From contig NZ_JAPFGP010000009.1 of assembly GCF_026241155.1 (NCBI RefSeq), positions 124,001 through 188,000 on the forward strand: DNA of 64,000 nt, in the 5' to 3' direction. Under the pieces are notes generated by a model. That model was not told the DNA's origin and made no database searches. It saw only the letters and a program-made list of their open reading frames with translations. Source of the DNA: Paucibacter sp. PLA-PC-4. Lineage in GTDB: Bacteria > Pseudomonadota > Gammaproteobacteria > Burkholderiales > Burkholderiaceae_C. Positions 36,148 through 44,600 of the stretch are shown here, one piece after another (position 1 is the first letter of the stretch; the number at the start of each line of letters is the position of its first letter). The position numbers and the translations under genes are program-made.

Positions 36148-36167
36148 GGATCACCGACCGGTGATCC
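36148..36167. promoter_or_regulatory. Palindrome GGATCACC-GACC-GGTGATCC
   Basis: A perfect 8-4-8 inverted repeat lies 27 bases upstream of the MHS transporter start. It could be an operator for a dimeric regulator near the promoter or an mRNA leader hairpin. No regulator gene is adjacent. Confidence 0.6.
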
Positions 36168-36306
36168 ATGGCGCGACTATCGGAGCCGGCTCTGACCCTC
36201 ATCTGACGCGGCGCTGAACGCTGGCTGACGAAACCCGCTGCAACCCTAGGTTTTCATTTCTCCATGTGAGATGAGAGCCCTGGGCAGGGTAAGCACTGAG
36301 GCAGAC

Positions 36307-36957
36307 TCAGTGACGGCGCACGACGCCGGCCCGCTTGGCGCCGGCTGCCTCCCAGGCGCCGCTGGCAAACCAGGGATCGCCTTTCAAGTAAGCGGCCAGC
36401 ATGGGCAGCGCGTCCAGGCCCCAGAACAGCCGACCATCCACGGCAATCGTCGGCACACCGAACACACCTGCCTTCAGTGCCTGTTCAGTGGCCTGGCGCA
36501 GCTGCTCCTTGATCACCTCGCTGCCCGGATCGCGGGCCGGGGCCAGGTCTTGAGTCAGCGCGGCAAGGCGCTCTGGGTTGACAGCGTCGGCGCCGGCCGA
36601 CCGCCAGACATGGTGCAGGATCTTCTCGACCACCAGACGATTCGGTGTGCCCAGCGGCTGCGTGCCGCAGGCCCAGGCAAGGCGCAGCAGCGGCAGCGGG
36701 TTGAAGGGATGCTGGGCCGGCGTGTCTAGCGGAATGTTCAGCTGGTGGGCCAGCCAGGCCACCTGGCGGAAGGTCCATTGGCGCTTGCTCTCGATCTCGG
36801 CCGGGCCCTTCTGGCCGATGGCATGCAGCAGGGCCGCGAACAGCACCGGCCGGTATTCGACCGTGTAGCTGCAGCCCACCAGGGCCTCGGGAAGACGGTC
36901 GAAGGCCAGCGCCGCATAAGGCGAGACGGGGTCGAAATAAAAGGTCAGGTGTTTCAT
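36307..36957 (-). CDS. DsbA-like 2-hydroxychromene-2-carboxylate isomerase family protein
   Basis: A 216-residue thioredoxin-fold protein (HCCA isomerase/GST kappa type). It starts HLTFYFDPVSPYAALAFDRL, where the catalytic Ser of the SPYA motif binds glutathione. FGVPTIAVDGRLFWGLD is the other hallmark. Homologues isomerise chromene carboxylates in naphthalene breakdown; the role here is not known. The ATG at 36957 overlaps the stop of the DUF1289 gene (ATGA); a TTG one codon upstream is an alternative. Confidence 0.9.
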   Translation of the reverse strand: MKHLTFYFDPVSPYAALAFDRLPEALVGCSYTVEYRPVLFAALLHAIGQKGPAEIESKRQWTFRQVAWLAHQLNIPLDTPAQHPFNPLPLLRLAWACGTQPLGTPNRLVVEKILHHVWRSAGADAVNPERLAALTQDLAPARDPGSEVIKEQLRQATEQALKAGVFGVPTIAVDGRLFWGLDALPMLAAYLKGDPWFASGAWEAAGAKRAGVVRRH

Positions 36958-37187
36958 CAAGGGCCGTCCGTGGAGGCTGCTGCAGTGAAGATGCCCTGCT
37001 CGATCAGCGCGGCGCGGCGCTCGGGCAGGCGGGCCAGAATAGCCAGGCGGGTGTTGTCGTCGGCCCTGGACCAGGTCGCAATCTCAGCAATGGTGCGCGC
37101 GCAGCCCTGGCACCAGCCGCTCGCCTCATGCATCTTGCAGACGTTGCTGCAAGGCGACTTGATGCTGGAAACAAGCACCGCGTTCAT
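36957..37187 (-). CDS. DUF1289 family small cysteine-rich protein
   Basis: A 76-residue protein with the DUF1289 signature SPCSNVCKMHEASGWCQGCA, four cysteines (C-x3-C, then C-x2-C) that could bind a metal or an iron-sulfur cluster. Function is unknown. Both of its ends overlap neighbours by ATGA junctions, so translation of the YbaK-DUF1289-isomerase operon is tightly coupled. Confidence 0.9.
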   Translation of the reverse strand: MNAVLVSSIKSPCSNVCKMHEASGWCQGCARTIAEIATWSRADDNTRLAILARLPERRAALIEQGIFTAAASTDGP

Positions 37188-37720
37188 GACGCTTCCTGCA
37201 CAGGCAACACCACATCAATCACCGGCGCCTCGGTCAGCGCCGCCAGTTCGGCCGGCGTCATCTTGAACACGCCATTCGGATGGCCGGCGGCGGCCCAGAT
37301 CACATCGAATCGGAACAGCTCCTGGTCCACGAACAGTATCGGTGCGGCCGCCCCCTCGACGGGCGCGAATCCTAGCGGCGAGACACCGCCGATGGAGAAA
37401 CCGGTGCGCGCCTTCACATAGTCGGCATCGGCGCGTCCCAGCGGGCCGGTCAGTTCCTTGAGCTTCTTTTCGTCCACACGCCGATCGCCCGAGGCGATCA
37501 CCAGCACCGCCTGCTCGTCCGTCTTGCGGCGAAACACCACCGACTTGGCGATCTGGCCCAGGCTTACACCCAGGGCGTCTGCCGCCTCCTGCGAGGTGCG
37601 GGCGGCCACCTCCAACCATAACGGCGCATGGGCATGTTGCTTGGCGGCCAGCGCGGCGCTGACGCGCAAAAAGCCTTCGGGGCGGGCGGGATCGGGGGTT
37701 CTTGCTTGCATGCGCTGCAT
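37184..37720 (-). CDS. YbaK/EbsC-family aminoacyl-tRNA deacylase
   Basis: A 178-residue protein of the YbaK/ProX editing fold, which hydrolyses mischarged tRNAs such as Cys-tRNA-Pro. Hallmarks are QIAKSVVFRRK and GFSIGGVSPLGF, where the conserved Lys and Gly loop bind the substrate. It is the first gene of the coupled operon. Two ATGs (37720 and 37711) are equally possible starts. Confidence 0.92.
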   Translation of the reverse strand: MQRMQARTPDPARPEGFLRVSAALAAKQHAHAPLWLEVAARTSQEAADALGVSLGQIAKSVVFRRKTDEQAVLVIASGDRRVDEKKLKELTGPLGRADADYVKARTGFSIGGVSPLGFAPVEGAAAPILFVDQELFRFDVIWAAAGHPNGVFKMTPAELAALTEAPVIDVVLPVQEAS

Positions 37721-37756
37721 TGTCGCGCAGCTCGCGGGCGAGCCTCTGGCGCGGGT

Positions 37757-38668
37757 TCAGCCGCCGTGATCAAAGAAGGCGTGGCCGCAGCGCTGGCGCT
37801 TGGCTTCATACATGGCCGCATCGGCGCTTCTGAGCAAGGCGGCGGCGCTGCTGCCATCGCCCGGGTAGAGCGCGATGCCGATGCTGGGCTTGATCTGCAA
37901 GGTCAGCGGGCCGATACTCAACGGTGCGGACACCGCGTCGAACAGCTTGACTGCCAGCGCGCCCAGCTGCGGCCGGCCCAGCGCCGGCCCCATGCGCAAG
38001 CAGGCAAACTCGTCGCCACCAAGGCGGCTGAACATATCCTCGCTGCGCACCACCCGGGCCAGGCGCAGGGCTACCACCTTCAGCACCTCGTCACCGACCT
38101 CGTGGCCATGCTGATCGTTAATCAGCTTGAAGTCGTCCAAGTCCAGATAGAACAGCGCCAGCGTGATGTCCGGCGACTCCAGATGTGCCAGCGCGTGATC
38201 CAGGCGCTCGCTGAAGAAGCGCCGGTTCGGCAGGCCGGTCAGGCCGTCGTGCAAGGCCAGATGGCGCGCCTTGCGCTCCTCGTCCTGGGTGCCGGCCAGC
38301 TCGGCACGCGCCGATGCCAACGCGCTCTGTGCGTCGAACAGCTGCAGCTCCAGCGCGCCGCTGCGTGCCAACTCCTGCACGAGCGTGGCATGGAGTTGAT
38401 CCAGCGCAGCCACGCATTCCAGCACGCCGGCCTGGACGTGGCTCGCACGAACCGGGGCGCTCAGCACCGTGCGCACTGTCACGCGCTCGCCGACCAGGGC
38501 ACGAAGCCTGGCCTTCACCGCAGCGAACAGGTCGTTCCAGTCGCACAGGCGGATGTCGGGTCCCTGAGCCGGCTGGGCGCCATTGCCTTGCACAAGTTCA
38601 GGCATCACCTGGCGATACTCGGGGCGCGGGAAGCGAGGGCTGGAAACTTCGAAACTAAGCATCGACAT
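37757..38668 (-). CDS. GGDEF-domain diguanylate cyclase with intact inhibitory site
   Basis: A 303-residue soluble protein. The N-terminal 120 residues have no recognised sensor; a coiled coil (ARAELAGTQDEERKARHLAL) leads to the catalytic domain (DGLTGLPNRRFFSERLDHAL). GGDEF is intact near residue 216, and RSED lies five residues before it, matching the RxxD product-inhibition site, so this cyclase should be feedback controlled. GGAG precedes the ATG at 38668; the longer frame upstream is not supported. A perfect Crp-type palindrome lies about 119 bases upstream. Confidence 0.92.
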   Translation of the reverse strand: MSMLSFEVSSPRFPRPEYRQVMPELVQGNGAQPAQGPDIRLCDWNDLFAAVKARLRALVGERVTVRTVLSAPVRASHVQAGVLECVAALDQLHATLVQELARSGALELQLFDAQSALASARAELAGTQDEERKARHLALHDGLTGLPNRRFFSERLDHALAHLESPDITLALFYLDLDDFKLINDQHGHEVGDEVLKVVALRLARVVRSEDMFSRLGGDEFACLRMGPALGRPQLGALAVKLFDAVSAPLSIGPLTLQIKPSIGIALYPGDGSSAAALLRSADAAMYEAKRQRCGHAFFDHGG

Positions 38669-38780
38669 GACTCCAGACAGTGATCGAAGAGCGGAGCACA
38701 GCGCCTGGCGCCACCCTCGAACGAGGCGGCGATACGGCGGCCGATACCGATATTGGGCAAAGCCCGCCGGGGCTTGTCTG

Positions 38781-38794
38781 TGCGACACCGCACG
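38781..38794. promoter_or_regulatory. Crp-type palindrome GTGCG-ACAC-CGCAC
   Basis: A perfect 5-4-5 inverted repeat in the 182-base gap between the diguanylate cyclase start and the end of the first Crp/Fnr gene. The only promoter in this gap should belong to the cyclase, whose ATG is about 119 bases from the site centre. Confidence 0.6.
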
Positions 38795-38850
38795 CAAGAC
38801 GCACTGGCGCGGCCTCCCGGCAACAACTGGTAACACCCGATGACGAAAAT

Positions 38851-39537
38851 CTAGAGCTGAGCCGCATAGGACCGCCGATCCGCGCCGTAGCAGCTGCAGG
38901 CTGCGGCTTCGAGGCCGGGCCTGTCCAGCACCGTCAGCTCGCCGCGGCGGTAGCTGATAAGGCCCTGGCGCTGCAGCACGCCTGCCGCCACCGTGATGCC
39001 GACCCGTCGCACCCCCAGCATGTAGGCGAGGAACTCATGGGTGACATGAAAGCGCACCCCGTGGGCGCGATCCTGGCTCATCAGCAGCCAGCGCGCCAGA
39101 CGCGGCGCGATCTGATGAAAACGCAGGCAGGCGGAGGCAGTGGCCAGCTGTGCCATCAGCACATACAGATAGCGGTCCAAGCTGCGCTGCAGCGCCGGAC
39201 TGTCCGCCAGCTCGCGCCTGAACGGCGCCACCGCGATGCGCCAGGCCAGACCCGGCCCCTGCACCAGAGCCCGCAGCGGCGAGGTCGCGACACCTAGGGC
39301 CAGATGCACGCCCAGCATGCCCTCGCGCCCCACCATGCCGACCTCCAGCCCTGGGTGGTGATCGACCTGGGTCACCAAAGAGATGAAGCCGTCGACCGGA
39401 AAATAGACGTGGCGCGCGAGCGCGCCGTGCTCGGACAGCACTTCGGCCAGCACCAGCTCGACCGGCTCGCACAGGGCCTGCAGGCGCGCGCGGCCCTGCT
39501 GAGGCAGTTCAGCGATCAGATGATTCTCGGCAGGCAT
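38851..39537 (-). CDS. Crp/Fnr-family transcriptional regulator (first)
   Basis: A 228-residue regulator with an N-terminal cyclic-nucleotide-binding-like beta-barrel and a C-terminal winged helix (HEFLAYMLGVRRVGITVAAG, residues about 165-195). Fe-S cysteines of the FNR type are absent. The barrel lacks the clear cAMP-contact pattern of E. coli CRP, so the effector is unknown. The C terminus ends LDRPGLEAAACSCYGADR, a C-x-C-Y tail shared with the second regulator at 40.3 kb. A perfect Crp-type palindrome lies about 92 bases upstream of the ATG. Confidence 0.9.
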   Translation of the reverse strand: MPAENHLIAELPQQGRARLQALCEPVELVLAEVLSEHGALARHVYFPVDGFISLVTQVDHHPGLEVGMVGREGMLGVHLALGVATSPLRALVQGPGLAWRIAVAPFRRELADSPALQRSLDRYLYVLMAQLATASACLRFHQIAPRLARWLLMSQDRAHGVRFHVTHEFLAYMLGVRRVGITVAAGVLQRQGLISYRRGELTVLDRPGLEAAACSCYGADRRSYAAQL

Positions 39538-39622
39538 GGGTGGCAATTTCCAAGTACAAATCTTGCCCCGAGCATGGGCAGCGAAGCGGGTGCGCGTCTG
39601 TACGTTGCCGAACCTTGCACGG

Positions 39623-39636
39623 GTGCGCTGTCGCAC
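39623..39636. promoter_or_regulatory. Crp-type palindrome GTGCG-CTGT-CGCAC
   Basis: A perfect 5-4-5 inverted repeat between the divergent starts of the first Crp/Fnr gene (92 bases away) and the hydroxylase-like gene (57 bases away). Placement suggests it controls either or both, including possible autoregulation. Confidence 0.65.
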
Positions 39637-39686
39637 AGACCGCGGGGTCGCTCGGCTCTAGCCTGGGGGCAGAACCAGGGGAGATC

Positions 39687-40256
39687 ATGCGCATATTCAG
39701 CATCGAACAAAGCCGGCTGGCCTATCGGGCCGATTTCGCCCTCTACGGCCTCGCCTGCCTCCTGCTATCGGCCATCTTGCTGCTGGCAGGCCCGCCCGAG
39801 CAGGGCCTTCGCCTGCTGAGCCTGGCAGTGGCCGGGCTGGCAGGCTGGACCCTGCTCGAATATGTCTTGCATCGCTTTGTGCTGCACGGTCTGCCGCCCT
39901 TCAAGCGTTGGCATGCCGAGCATCATCGCCGACCCCGCGCGTTGATCTGCACGCCGACCCTGCTCAGCGCCACGCTGATCGCCGGGCTGGTGTTCGTACC
40001 GGCCCTGCTGCTGGGCGACTGGTGGCAAGCCTGCGCGCTGACTGCCGGCCTGCTCGTCGGCTATCTGATCTATGCACTGATCCACCATGCCCTTCACCAC
40101 AGTGGCCGCTGCGCTCAGGTCTGGTTGCAGCGGCGCCAGCATTGGCATGCGCTACACCACGGCTCTCGGCACGCGCTGCAGCGCCAGACCGGGCACTACG
40201 GCGTGACCAGCGCATTCTGGGACCATGTCTTCGGCAGCGCCGGGAGCCCGCGCTGA
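39687..40256 (+). CDS. Fatty acid hydroxylase/sterol desaturase family membrane protein
   Basis: A 189-residue membrane protein with about four helices and the diiron-type histidine clusters HRFVLH, HAEHH, HHALHH and HALHH. These are the metal ligands of the fatty acid hydroxylase superfamily (carotenoid or lipid hydroxylases). Small size suggests a compact lipid- or carotenoid-modifying enzyme; the substrate is unknown. AGGGGAG lies upstream of the ATG at 39687. It sits between two Crp/Fnr genes on the opposite strand. Confidence 0.88.
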   Translation: MRIFSIEQSRLAYRADFALYGLACLLLSAILLLAGPPEQGLRLLSLAVAGLAGWTLLEYVLHRFVLHGLPPFKRWHAEHHRRPRALICTPTLLSATLIAGLVFVPALLLGDWWQACALTAGLLVGYLIYALIHHALHHSGRCAQVWLQRRQHWHALHHGSRHALQRQTGHYGVTSAFWDHVFGSAGSPR

Positions 40257-40273
40257 GCGTCGGGGTCACGCGT

Positions 40274-40993
40274 TCAGCTGGCCTTGCGGTCGGGCAGCAG
40301 GCGGTCGTATTCGGCCTTGACGACCGCATAGCACTCGCAGGTGCGCGACTCCAGCCCTGCGCGGTCCAGCACCGAGATGCGGCCGCGCGCGTAGCGGATC
40401 AGGCCTGCTTTTTGCAGCTTCAGCGCCCCCTCGGTCACGCCCTCTCGGCGCACGCCCAGCATATTGGCGATCAGCTCCTGGGTCATCACAAGCTCGTTGC
40501 CGTCCAGCCGGTCAAGGCTCAACATCAACCAGCGGCACAGTTGCTGGTCGAGCGAATGGTGGCGGTTGCAGACTGCGGTCTGCGCCATCTGCGTGATGAG
40601 GGCCTGCGTGTAGCGCAGCAACAGATGCATGACCGGACCGGCGCGATTGAACTCATCCTTCATATGGTGGGAGTGCAGCCGAAAGCCCTGGCCAGCGCTC
40701 TGCACCACGGCGCGGCTGGGCGTCGAGCCACCGCCCATGAATAGCGAGATGCCGACCAGACCCTCGTAGCCCACCACCGCAATCTCGGCCGAGGCGCCAT
40801 CTTCCAGCACATAGAGCAGGGACACGATGGCAGTGGTCGGAAAGTACACATGGCTCAGCGTGCCGCCTGACTCATAGACCACGGCGCCCAAGGGCAGTTC
40901 GACTGCTTCGAGCAGCGGCTGCAAACGCTGCCACTCGGCCTCGGGCAAGGCAGCCAGCAGGCGGTTATGGCGGGGATCAGGCGCTGAGGCCAT
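40274..40993 (-). CDS. Crp/Fnr-family transcriptional regulator (second)
   Basis: A 239-residue regulator with a cyclic-nucleotide-binding-like barrel and a winged helix (TQELIANMLGVRREGVTEGA). The recognition helix keeps the Arg-Glu pair used by CRP to read GTG half-sites. The C terminus LDRAGLESRTCECYAVVKAE shares the C-x-C-Y tail of the first regulator. No Fe-S cysteines are seen. The ATG at 40993 has GGAG 7 bases upstream; starts at 41005 and a TTG at 41014 are alternatives. A palindrome with one mismatch lies about 85 bases upstream. Confidence 0.9.
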   Translation of the reverse strand: MASAPDPRHNRLLAALPEAEWQRLQPLLEAVELPLGAVVYESGGTLSHVYFPTTAIVSLLYVLEDGASAEIAVVGYEGLVGISLFMGGGSTPSRAVVQSAGQGFRLHSHHMKDEFNRAGPVMHLLLRYTQALITQMAQTAVCNRHHSLDQQLCRWLMLSLDRLDGNELVMTQELIANMLGVRREGVTEGALKLQKAGLIRYARGRISVLDRAGLESRTCECYAVVKAEYDRLLPDRKAS

Positions 40994-41071
40994 CGGGAAC
41001 TCCATGCAAAGCAAGGGACCCGACGCGGTCAGGCTCTGAACCGACTATACGCAGTCGGTCCCGATTGATAT

Positions 41072-41085
41072 GTGCGCTATCGAAC
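41072..41085. promoter_or_regulatory. Crp-type palindrome GTGCG-CTAT-CGaAC
   Basis: One mismatch to GTGCG-N4-CGCAC, about 85 bases upstream of the second Crp/Fnr gene. The following nine bases (ATAGCGCGC) are identical to those following the site at 51433, so a block of more than 20 bases is shared between the two promoters. Confidence 0.55.
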
Positions 41086-41100
41086 ATAGCGCGCTGCCAT

Positions 41101-41114
41101 GTGGCTCAGCGCAC
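41101..41114. promoter_or_regulatory. Weak Crp-type site GTGgc-TCAG-CGCAC
   Basis: Two mismatches in one half-site; the other half CGCACAGA matches the flank of the sites at 28118 and 39623. It lies 29 bases from the better site at 41072 on the side of the glucan synthase operon. Confidence 0.3.
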
Positions 41115-41364
41115 AGACAGTGCCGCAGCGAGTGGCTAAAAACAAAGATCCGGTGCGGCCGGTTCGGCGATTCAGAGAGCGACACGGCGCTTGGTCCTAC
41201 ACAGGCCGGGGCCGGTCGTCCGACAGACGGCGAAGGCCGCGCTGCCTACGATGAATCACGTCACGAGCCCAGCTCGCGGCCTCTTGGCAAGCGCGCCGCT
41301 GGTGCGCTCGCTTCTGCCACACGATTGCCGTCGGGCCCAGCGCGCCCGGCGGGCGGAGCCCTCG

Positions 41365-41592
41365 ATGACCACCCCGAACTGGAGCACCTCGTCCTACGGC
41401 GATAGCACCGACACCTCACCTATGGAGCTGTCAGCGCTGGGCGAACACCTGAGCCTATGCCGCCGCATGAGCGGTCGCCTGTTCGGCCTGCGCTGCGGCG
41501 CCGAACTGCTGCACCGCTTCGTCGCCGCGCGGCTGGTCACGAGCCTGGTGCTGCTGGCCGCGCTGATCATCGCCGGCACCTGGCTGTATTGA
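41365..41592 (+). CDS. Small tail-anchored membrane protein, 75 residues
   Basis: The ATG at 41365 follows GGAG by about 6 bases. The protein is hydrophilic for 50 residues (with a Cys-containing LSLCRRMSGRLFGLRCGAE) and ends in one helix (VTSLVLLAALIIAGTWLY), giving a C-terminal membrane anchor. No family is recognised. The stop codon lies 8 bases before the glucan synthase start, so the two are surely co-transcribed. A role in assembling or regulating the synthase is an inference. Confidence 0.65.
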   Translation: MTTPNWSTSSYGDSTDTSPMELSALGEHLSLCRRMSGRLFGLRCGAELLHRFVAARLVTSLVLLAALIIAGTWLY

Positions 41593-41600
41593 CTGCGGTC

Positions 41601-44600
41601 ATGGACTGGGCGCCGTCCGAGCTGCTGCGCCTACTCCCAGTTGCCCCGGCGGCGCTGCTGGCCATGCAGGACCAGGACAGCGGTGCGCTGCAGCCGCCGA
41701 TACGCGCCGAGCTTTTCGGCCCACAGCGCTTCGCCCAGCATGGCCGAAGCCTCGGCGACACCCATCAAGCCACCCGGGGCGGCGCTGGCGCCGCGAGCTT
41801 CTTTCCACGCCTGCGCAGCAATATCAGCGTGCTGCGCCAGGCCCGTCACTACATCGGCGCGCAGGCCGCCAGCGGCTACGACATCAGCCCGGCGGCCGAG
41901 TGGCTGCTCGACAACTTCCATCTGATCGAGGCTCAGATCAAGGAAATCCATGAGGGCCTGCCCAGCCGCTACTTTCGCGCGCTGCCGCTGCTTATCGCCG
42001 AGCCGCTGGCTGGACTGCCGCGCATCTATGGTGTGGCCTGGGCCTTTGTCGCTCACACCGATAGCGCCTTCGACGCCGAGCTGCTGCAGGCCTTCTTGAA
42101 CGCCTATCAGGAGACGCGCGAGCTGACCCTGGGCGAGACCTGGGCGCTGCCGACCACCCTGCGTGTGGTACTGATTGAGAACCTGCGCCGCCTGGCCGAG
42201 CGCGTCGCGACGCAAAAGGCCGCGCGCGAACTCGCCAACCTGTTCTGCGACCGGCTCGACGGCTGCAGCCTGCACGGCCTGGACCAGCTGCATCGTTCGA
42301 TGCAGCGTCGTGGCGTCGGCCCGGTCTTTCTAGCCCAGCTGGCGCTGCGTCTGCAGGACCGCAGCACGGTGGACCAAGGCCATGTGCAGGGCTGGCTGCT
42401 CGACTGGCTGCACCGCGCCCTGCCCGACCCCGCCGCGCTGCAGGCCCAGCTCAGCGCCGACCAGACCGCAGACAACCTCAGCGTCAGCAACGCCGTCAAC
42501 TCGCTGCGCGCGATTGCCGCCGCCGACTGGCCCGAGCTGATCGCCCACACAAGCAGCCTGATGCGCCTGATGTTGGGCGCGCCAGTGTTTGCCGCCGAAC
42601 ACAGCCAGACACGCGACCAGAGCCTGCACCGCATCGAGCGCCTGGCCAAGCGCAGCGGCCGCAGCGAGCTGTCGGTAGCCAAGACCCTGCTCGACCTGAT
42701 GCAACTGGCGCCGGACGGGTCGACCAGCGCGCCGGCAGCGGCCGGCTACTGGCTGCAAGGCGCCGGGCGGCCGACCTTGCTGCGCGCACTGGGCCTGCGC
42801 GAGCCCGGCCTGCTGGCCTGGCGCACCGGTGTGCGCCGGCTGCGCCTGCCGCTGTATCTGGGTACGCTGGCGCTTGGCACGGCGGCCCTCGTCGGCGCGC
42901 TGCTACCCAGGTCTGTAGCCGAGCCCGGATGGCTGCTCTGGCTAGGTCTGGTGCTGATGCTGATCCCAGCGTCCGAGGCCGTGGTCGCACTGCTCAACCG
43001 CATGGTCAGCGAATCGCTGCGGCCCCAGCACCTTCCGCGTCTAGCGCTAACCGAGGGCATCCCGGCCGAGCATCGCGTGATGGTTGTGATCCCTGCCCTG
43101 CTGGGCGATCTGGGCAGTATCCGCGCGCTGGCGCAGCGCTTGCAGCTACACCATCTGGCCAACCCGGAAGCCCACACCCAGTTCGCGCTGCTGAGTGATT
43201 GGGCAGACGCCGAGCAGCAGCAGCTCGACGGCGATGACGATCTGCTGACCGAGGCCGCACAGCAGTTGCGCGCGCTGAACCTGCGCCATCCGGGGGCGCC
43301 GGGCGCGCCACCACGTTTTCTGCTGTTGCACCGCCAGCGTCGATTCAGCGCCAGTGAGCAGCGCTGGATAGGGTGGGAGCGCAAGCGCGGCAAGCTCGAA
43401 CAGCTGGTCGAGGCGCTGGCCACCGGCGACGCCGCCGCCTTCATGCCGCTGGGCGAACTCACGCAGATCGCCGCGGACACGCGCTACATCATCACGCTCG
43501 ACACCGACACCGGCATGCCGCCTGGGCGCCTACGCGAGCTGGTCGGCGTTGCGGCCCACCCGCACAACCAGCCGCGGCTGGACGCCAACGGCCAGCGCCT
43601 GCTGGGCGGGTACGGCATCCTCCAGCCCCGAGTCGTAACCCCGCTGCCAGCAGAGCGCGACATGACGCCCTACCACTGGCTGTTCGCCGGCCGAAGCGGC
43701 ATCGACCCCTACAGCGCAGCCAGCTCCGAGGTCTATCAGGACCTGTTCCACGAGGGCACGTTTACCGGCAAGGGCCTGCTCCATGTACGCGCCGTGCACG
43801 CCCTGCTAGCCGGGCGTCTGCCCGAGGGCCAGGTCTTGAGCCATGACTTGCTCGAAGGTTCGCTGGCGCGCTGTGCGGCGGTCAGCGACATCACGCTCAT
43901 CGAAGAGGCACCTTTCCACGCCGATGTCGCGGCCTCACGCGTGCACCGCTGGACCCGCGGCGACTGGCAGTTGCTGCCGCTGCTTCTGAAGCCGGGTCGA
44001 TACCGGCTGCGGGCAATCAACCGCTGGAAGATGTTCGACAATTTGCGCCGCTCTTTGGTGGCGCCAGCCGCACTGGCGCTGCTGCTGCTTTCGCTGGCCG
44101 GCCTCGTACTGTCGCCGGCTGCCGCACTGACTCTGGTGCTGGCGGCCTTCACTGCCGGGCCGTTGCTGGGAGCGCTGGCCGGCCTAGCGCCCAGCCGTGA
44201 CGACCTGGCGCTGGGTCACTTCTACCGCCAGGCGATGCTGGAACTCGTGCGCGCGCTGGCCGGCGGTCTCTGGCATCTGAGCCAGCTCGCGCAGCAGGCG
44301 CTGCTGGCGCTGGACGCGATCACGCGCTCGCTCTACCGCACGTTGATCAGCCGGCGCAAGCTGCTGCAATGGACCACCGCTGCCGCCGCCCAGGCCGCCG
44401 CCAAGACCGGCTTGCTGGAGAGCCTGCGCCAGCACTGGCGAGCGCCGCTGCTGAGCCTGCTGCTGTTGGGAGTGCTGCTGGCCAGCGGCCGCACGCCCTA
44501 TCCAGCGCTGACCCTCGCGCTCGCCCTGCTGTGGCTGAGCGCGCCGCTGCTCAGCTGGTGGGTAAGCCGGCCACGGCGCCGTGCCGCCACGCGCCCGGCC

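Larger units (their letters stand above)
40994..41364. other. 371-base gap between the second Crp/Fnr gene and the small glucan-operon gene
   Basis: No convincing gene is present. It holds two Crp-type sites (41072-41085 and 41101-41114), a 7-5-7 inverted repeat GCGCTAT-CGAAC-ATAGCGC (41074-41092) overlapping the first, and the sequence GTCCTACA near 41207. It probably carries the divergent promoters for both flanking genes. Confidence 0.6.

Noticed and set aside
34532-36217. 561-codon open frame opposite the MHS transporter
   Set aside because: Antisense shadow; translation is rich in His, Gln and Arg and has no domain, while the other strand has the permease with ribosome binding site and terminator.
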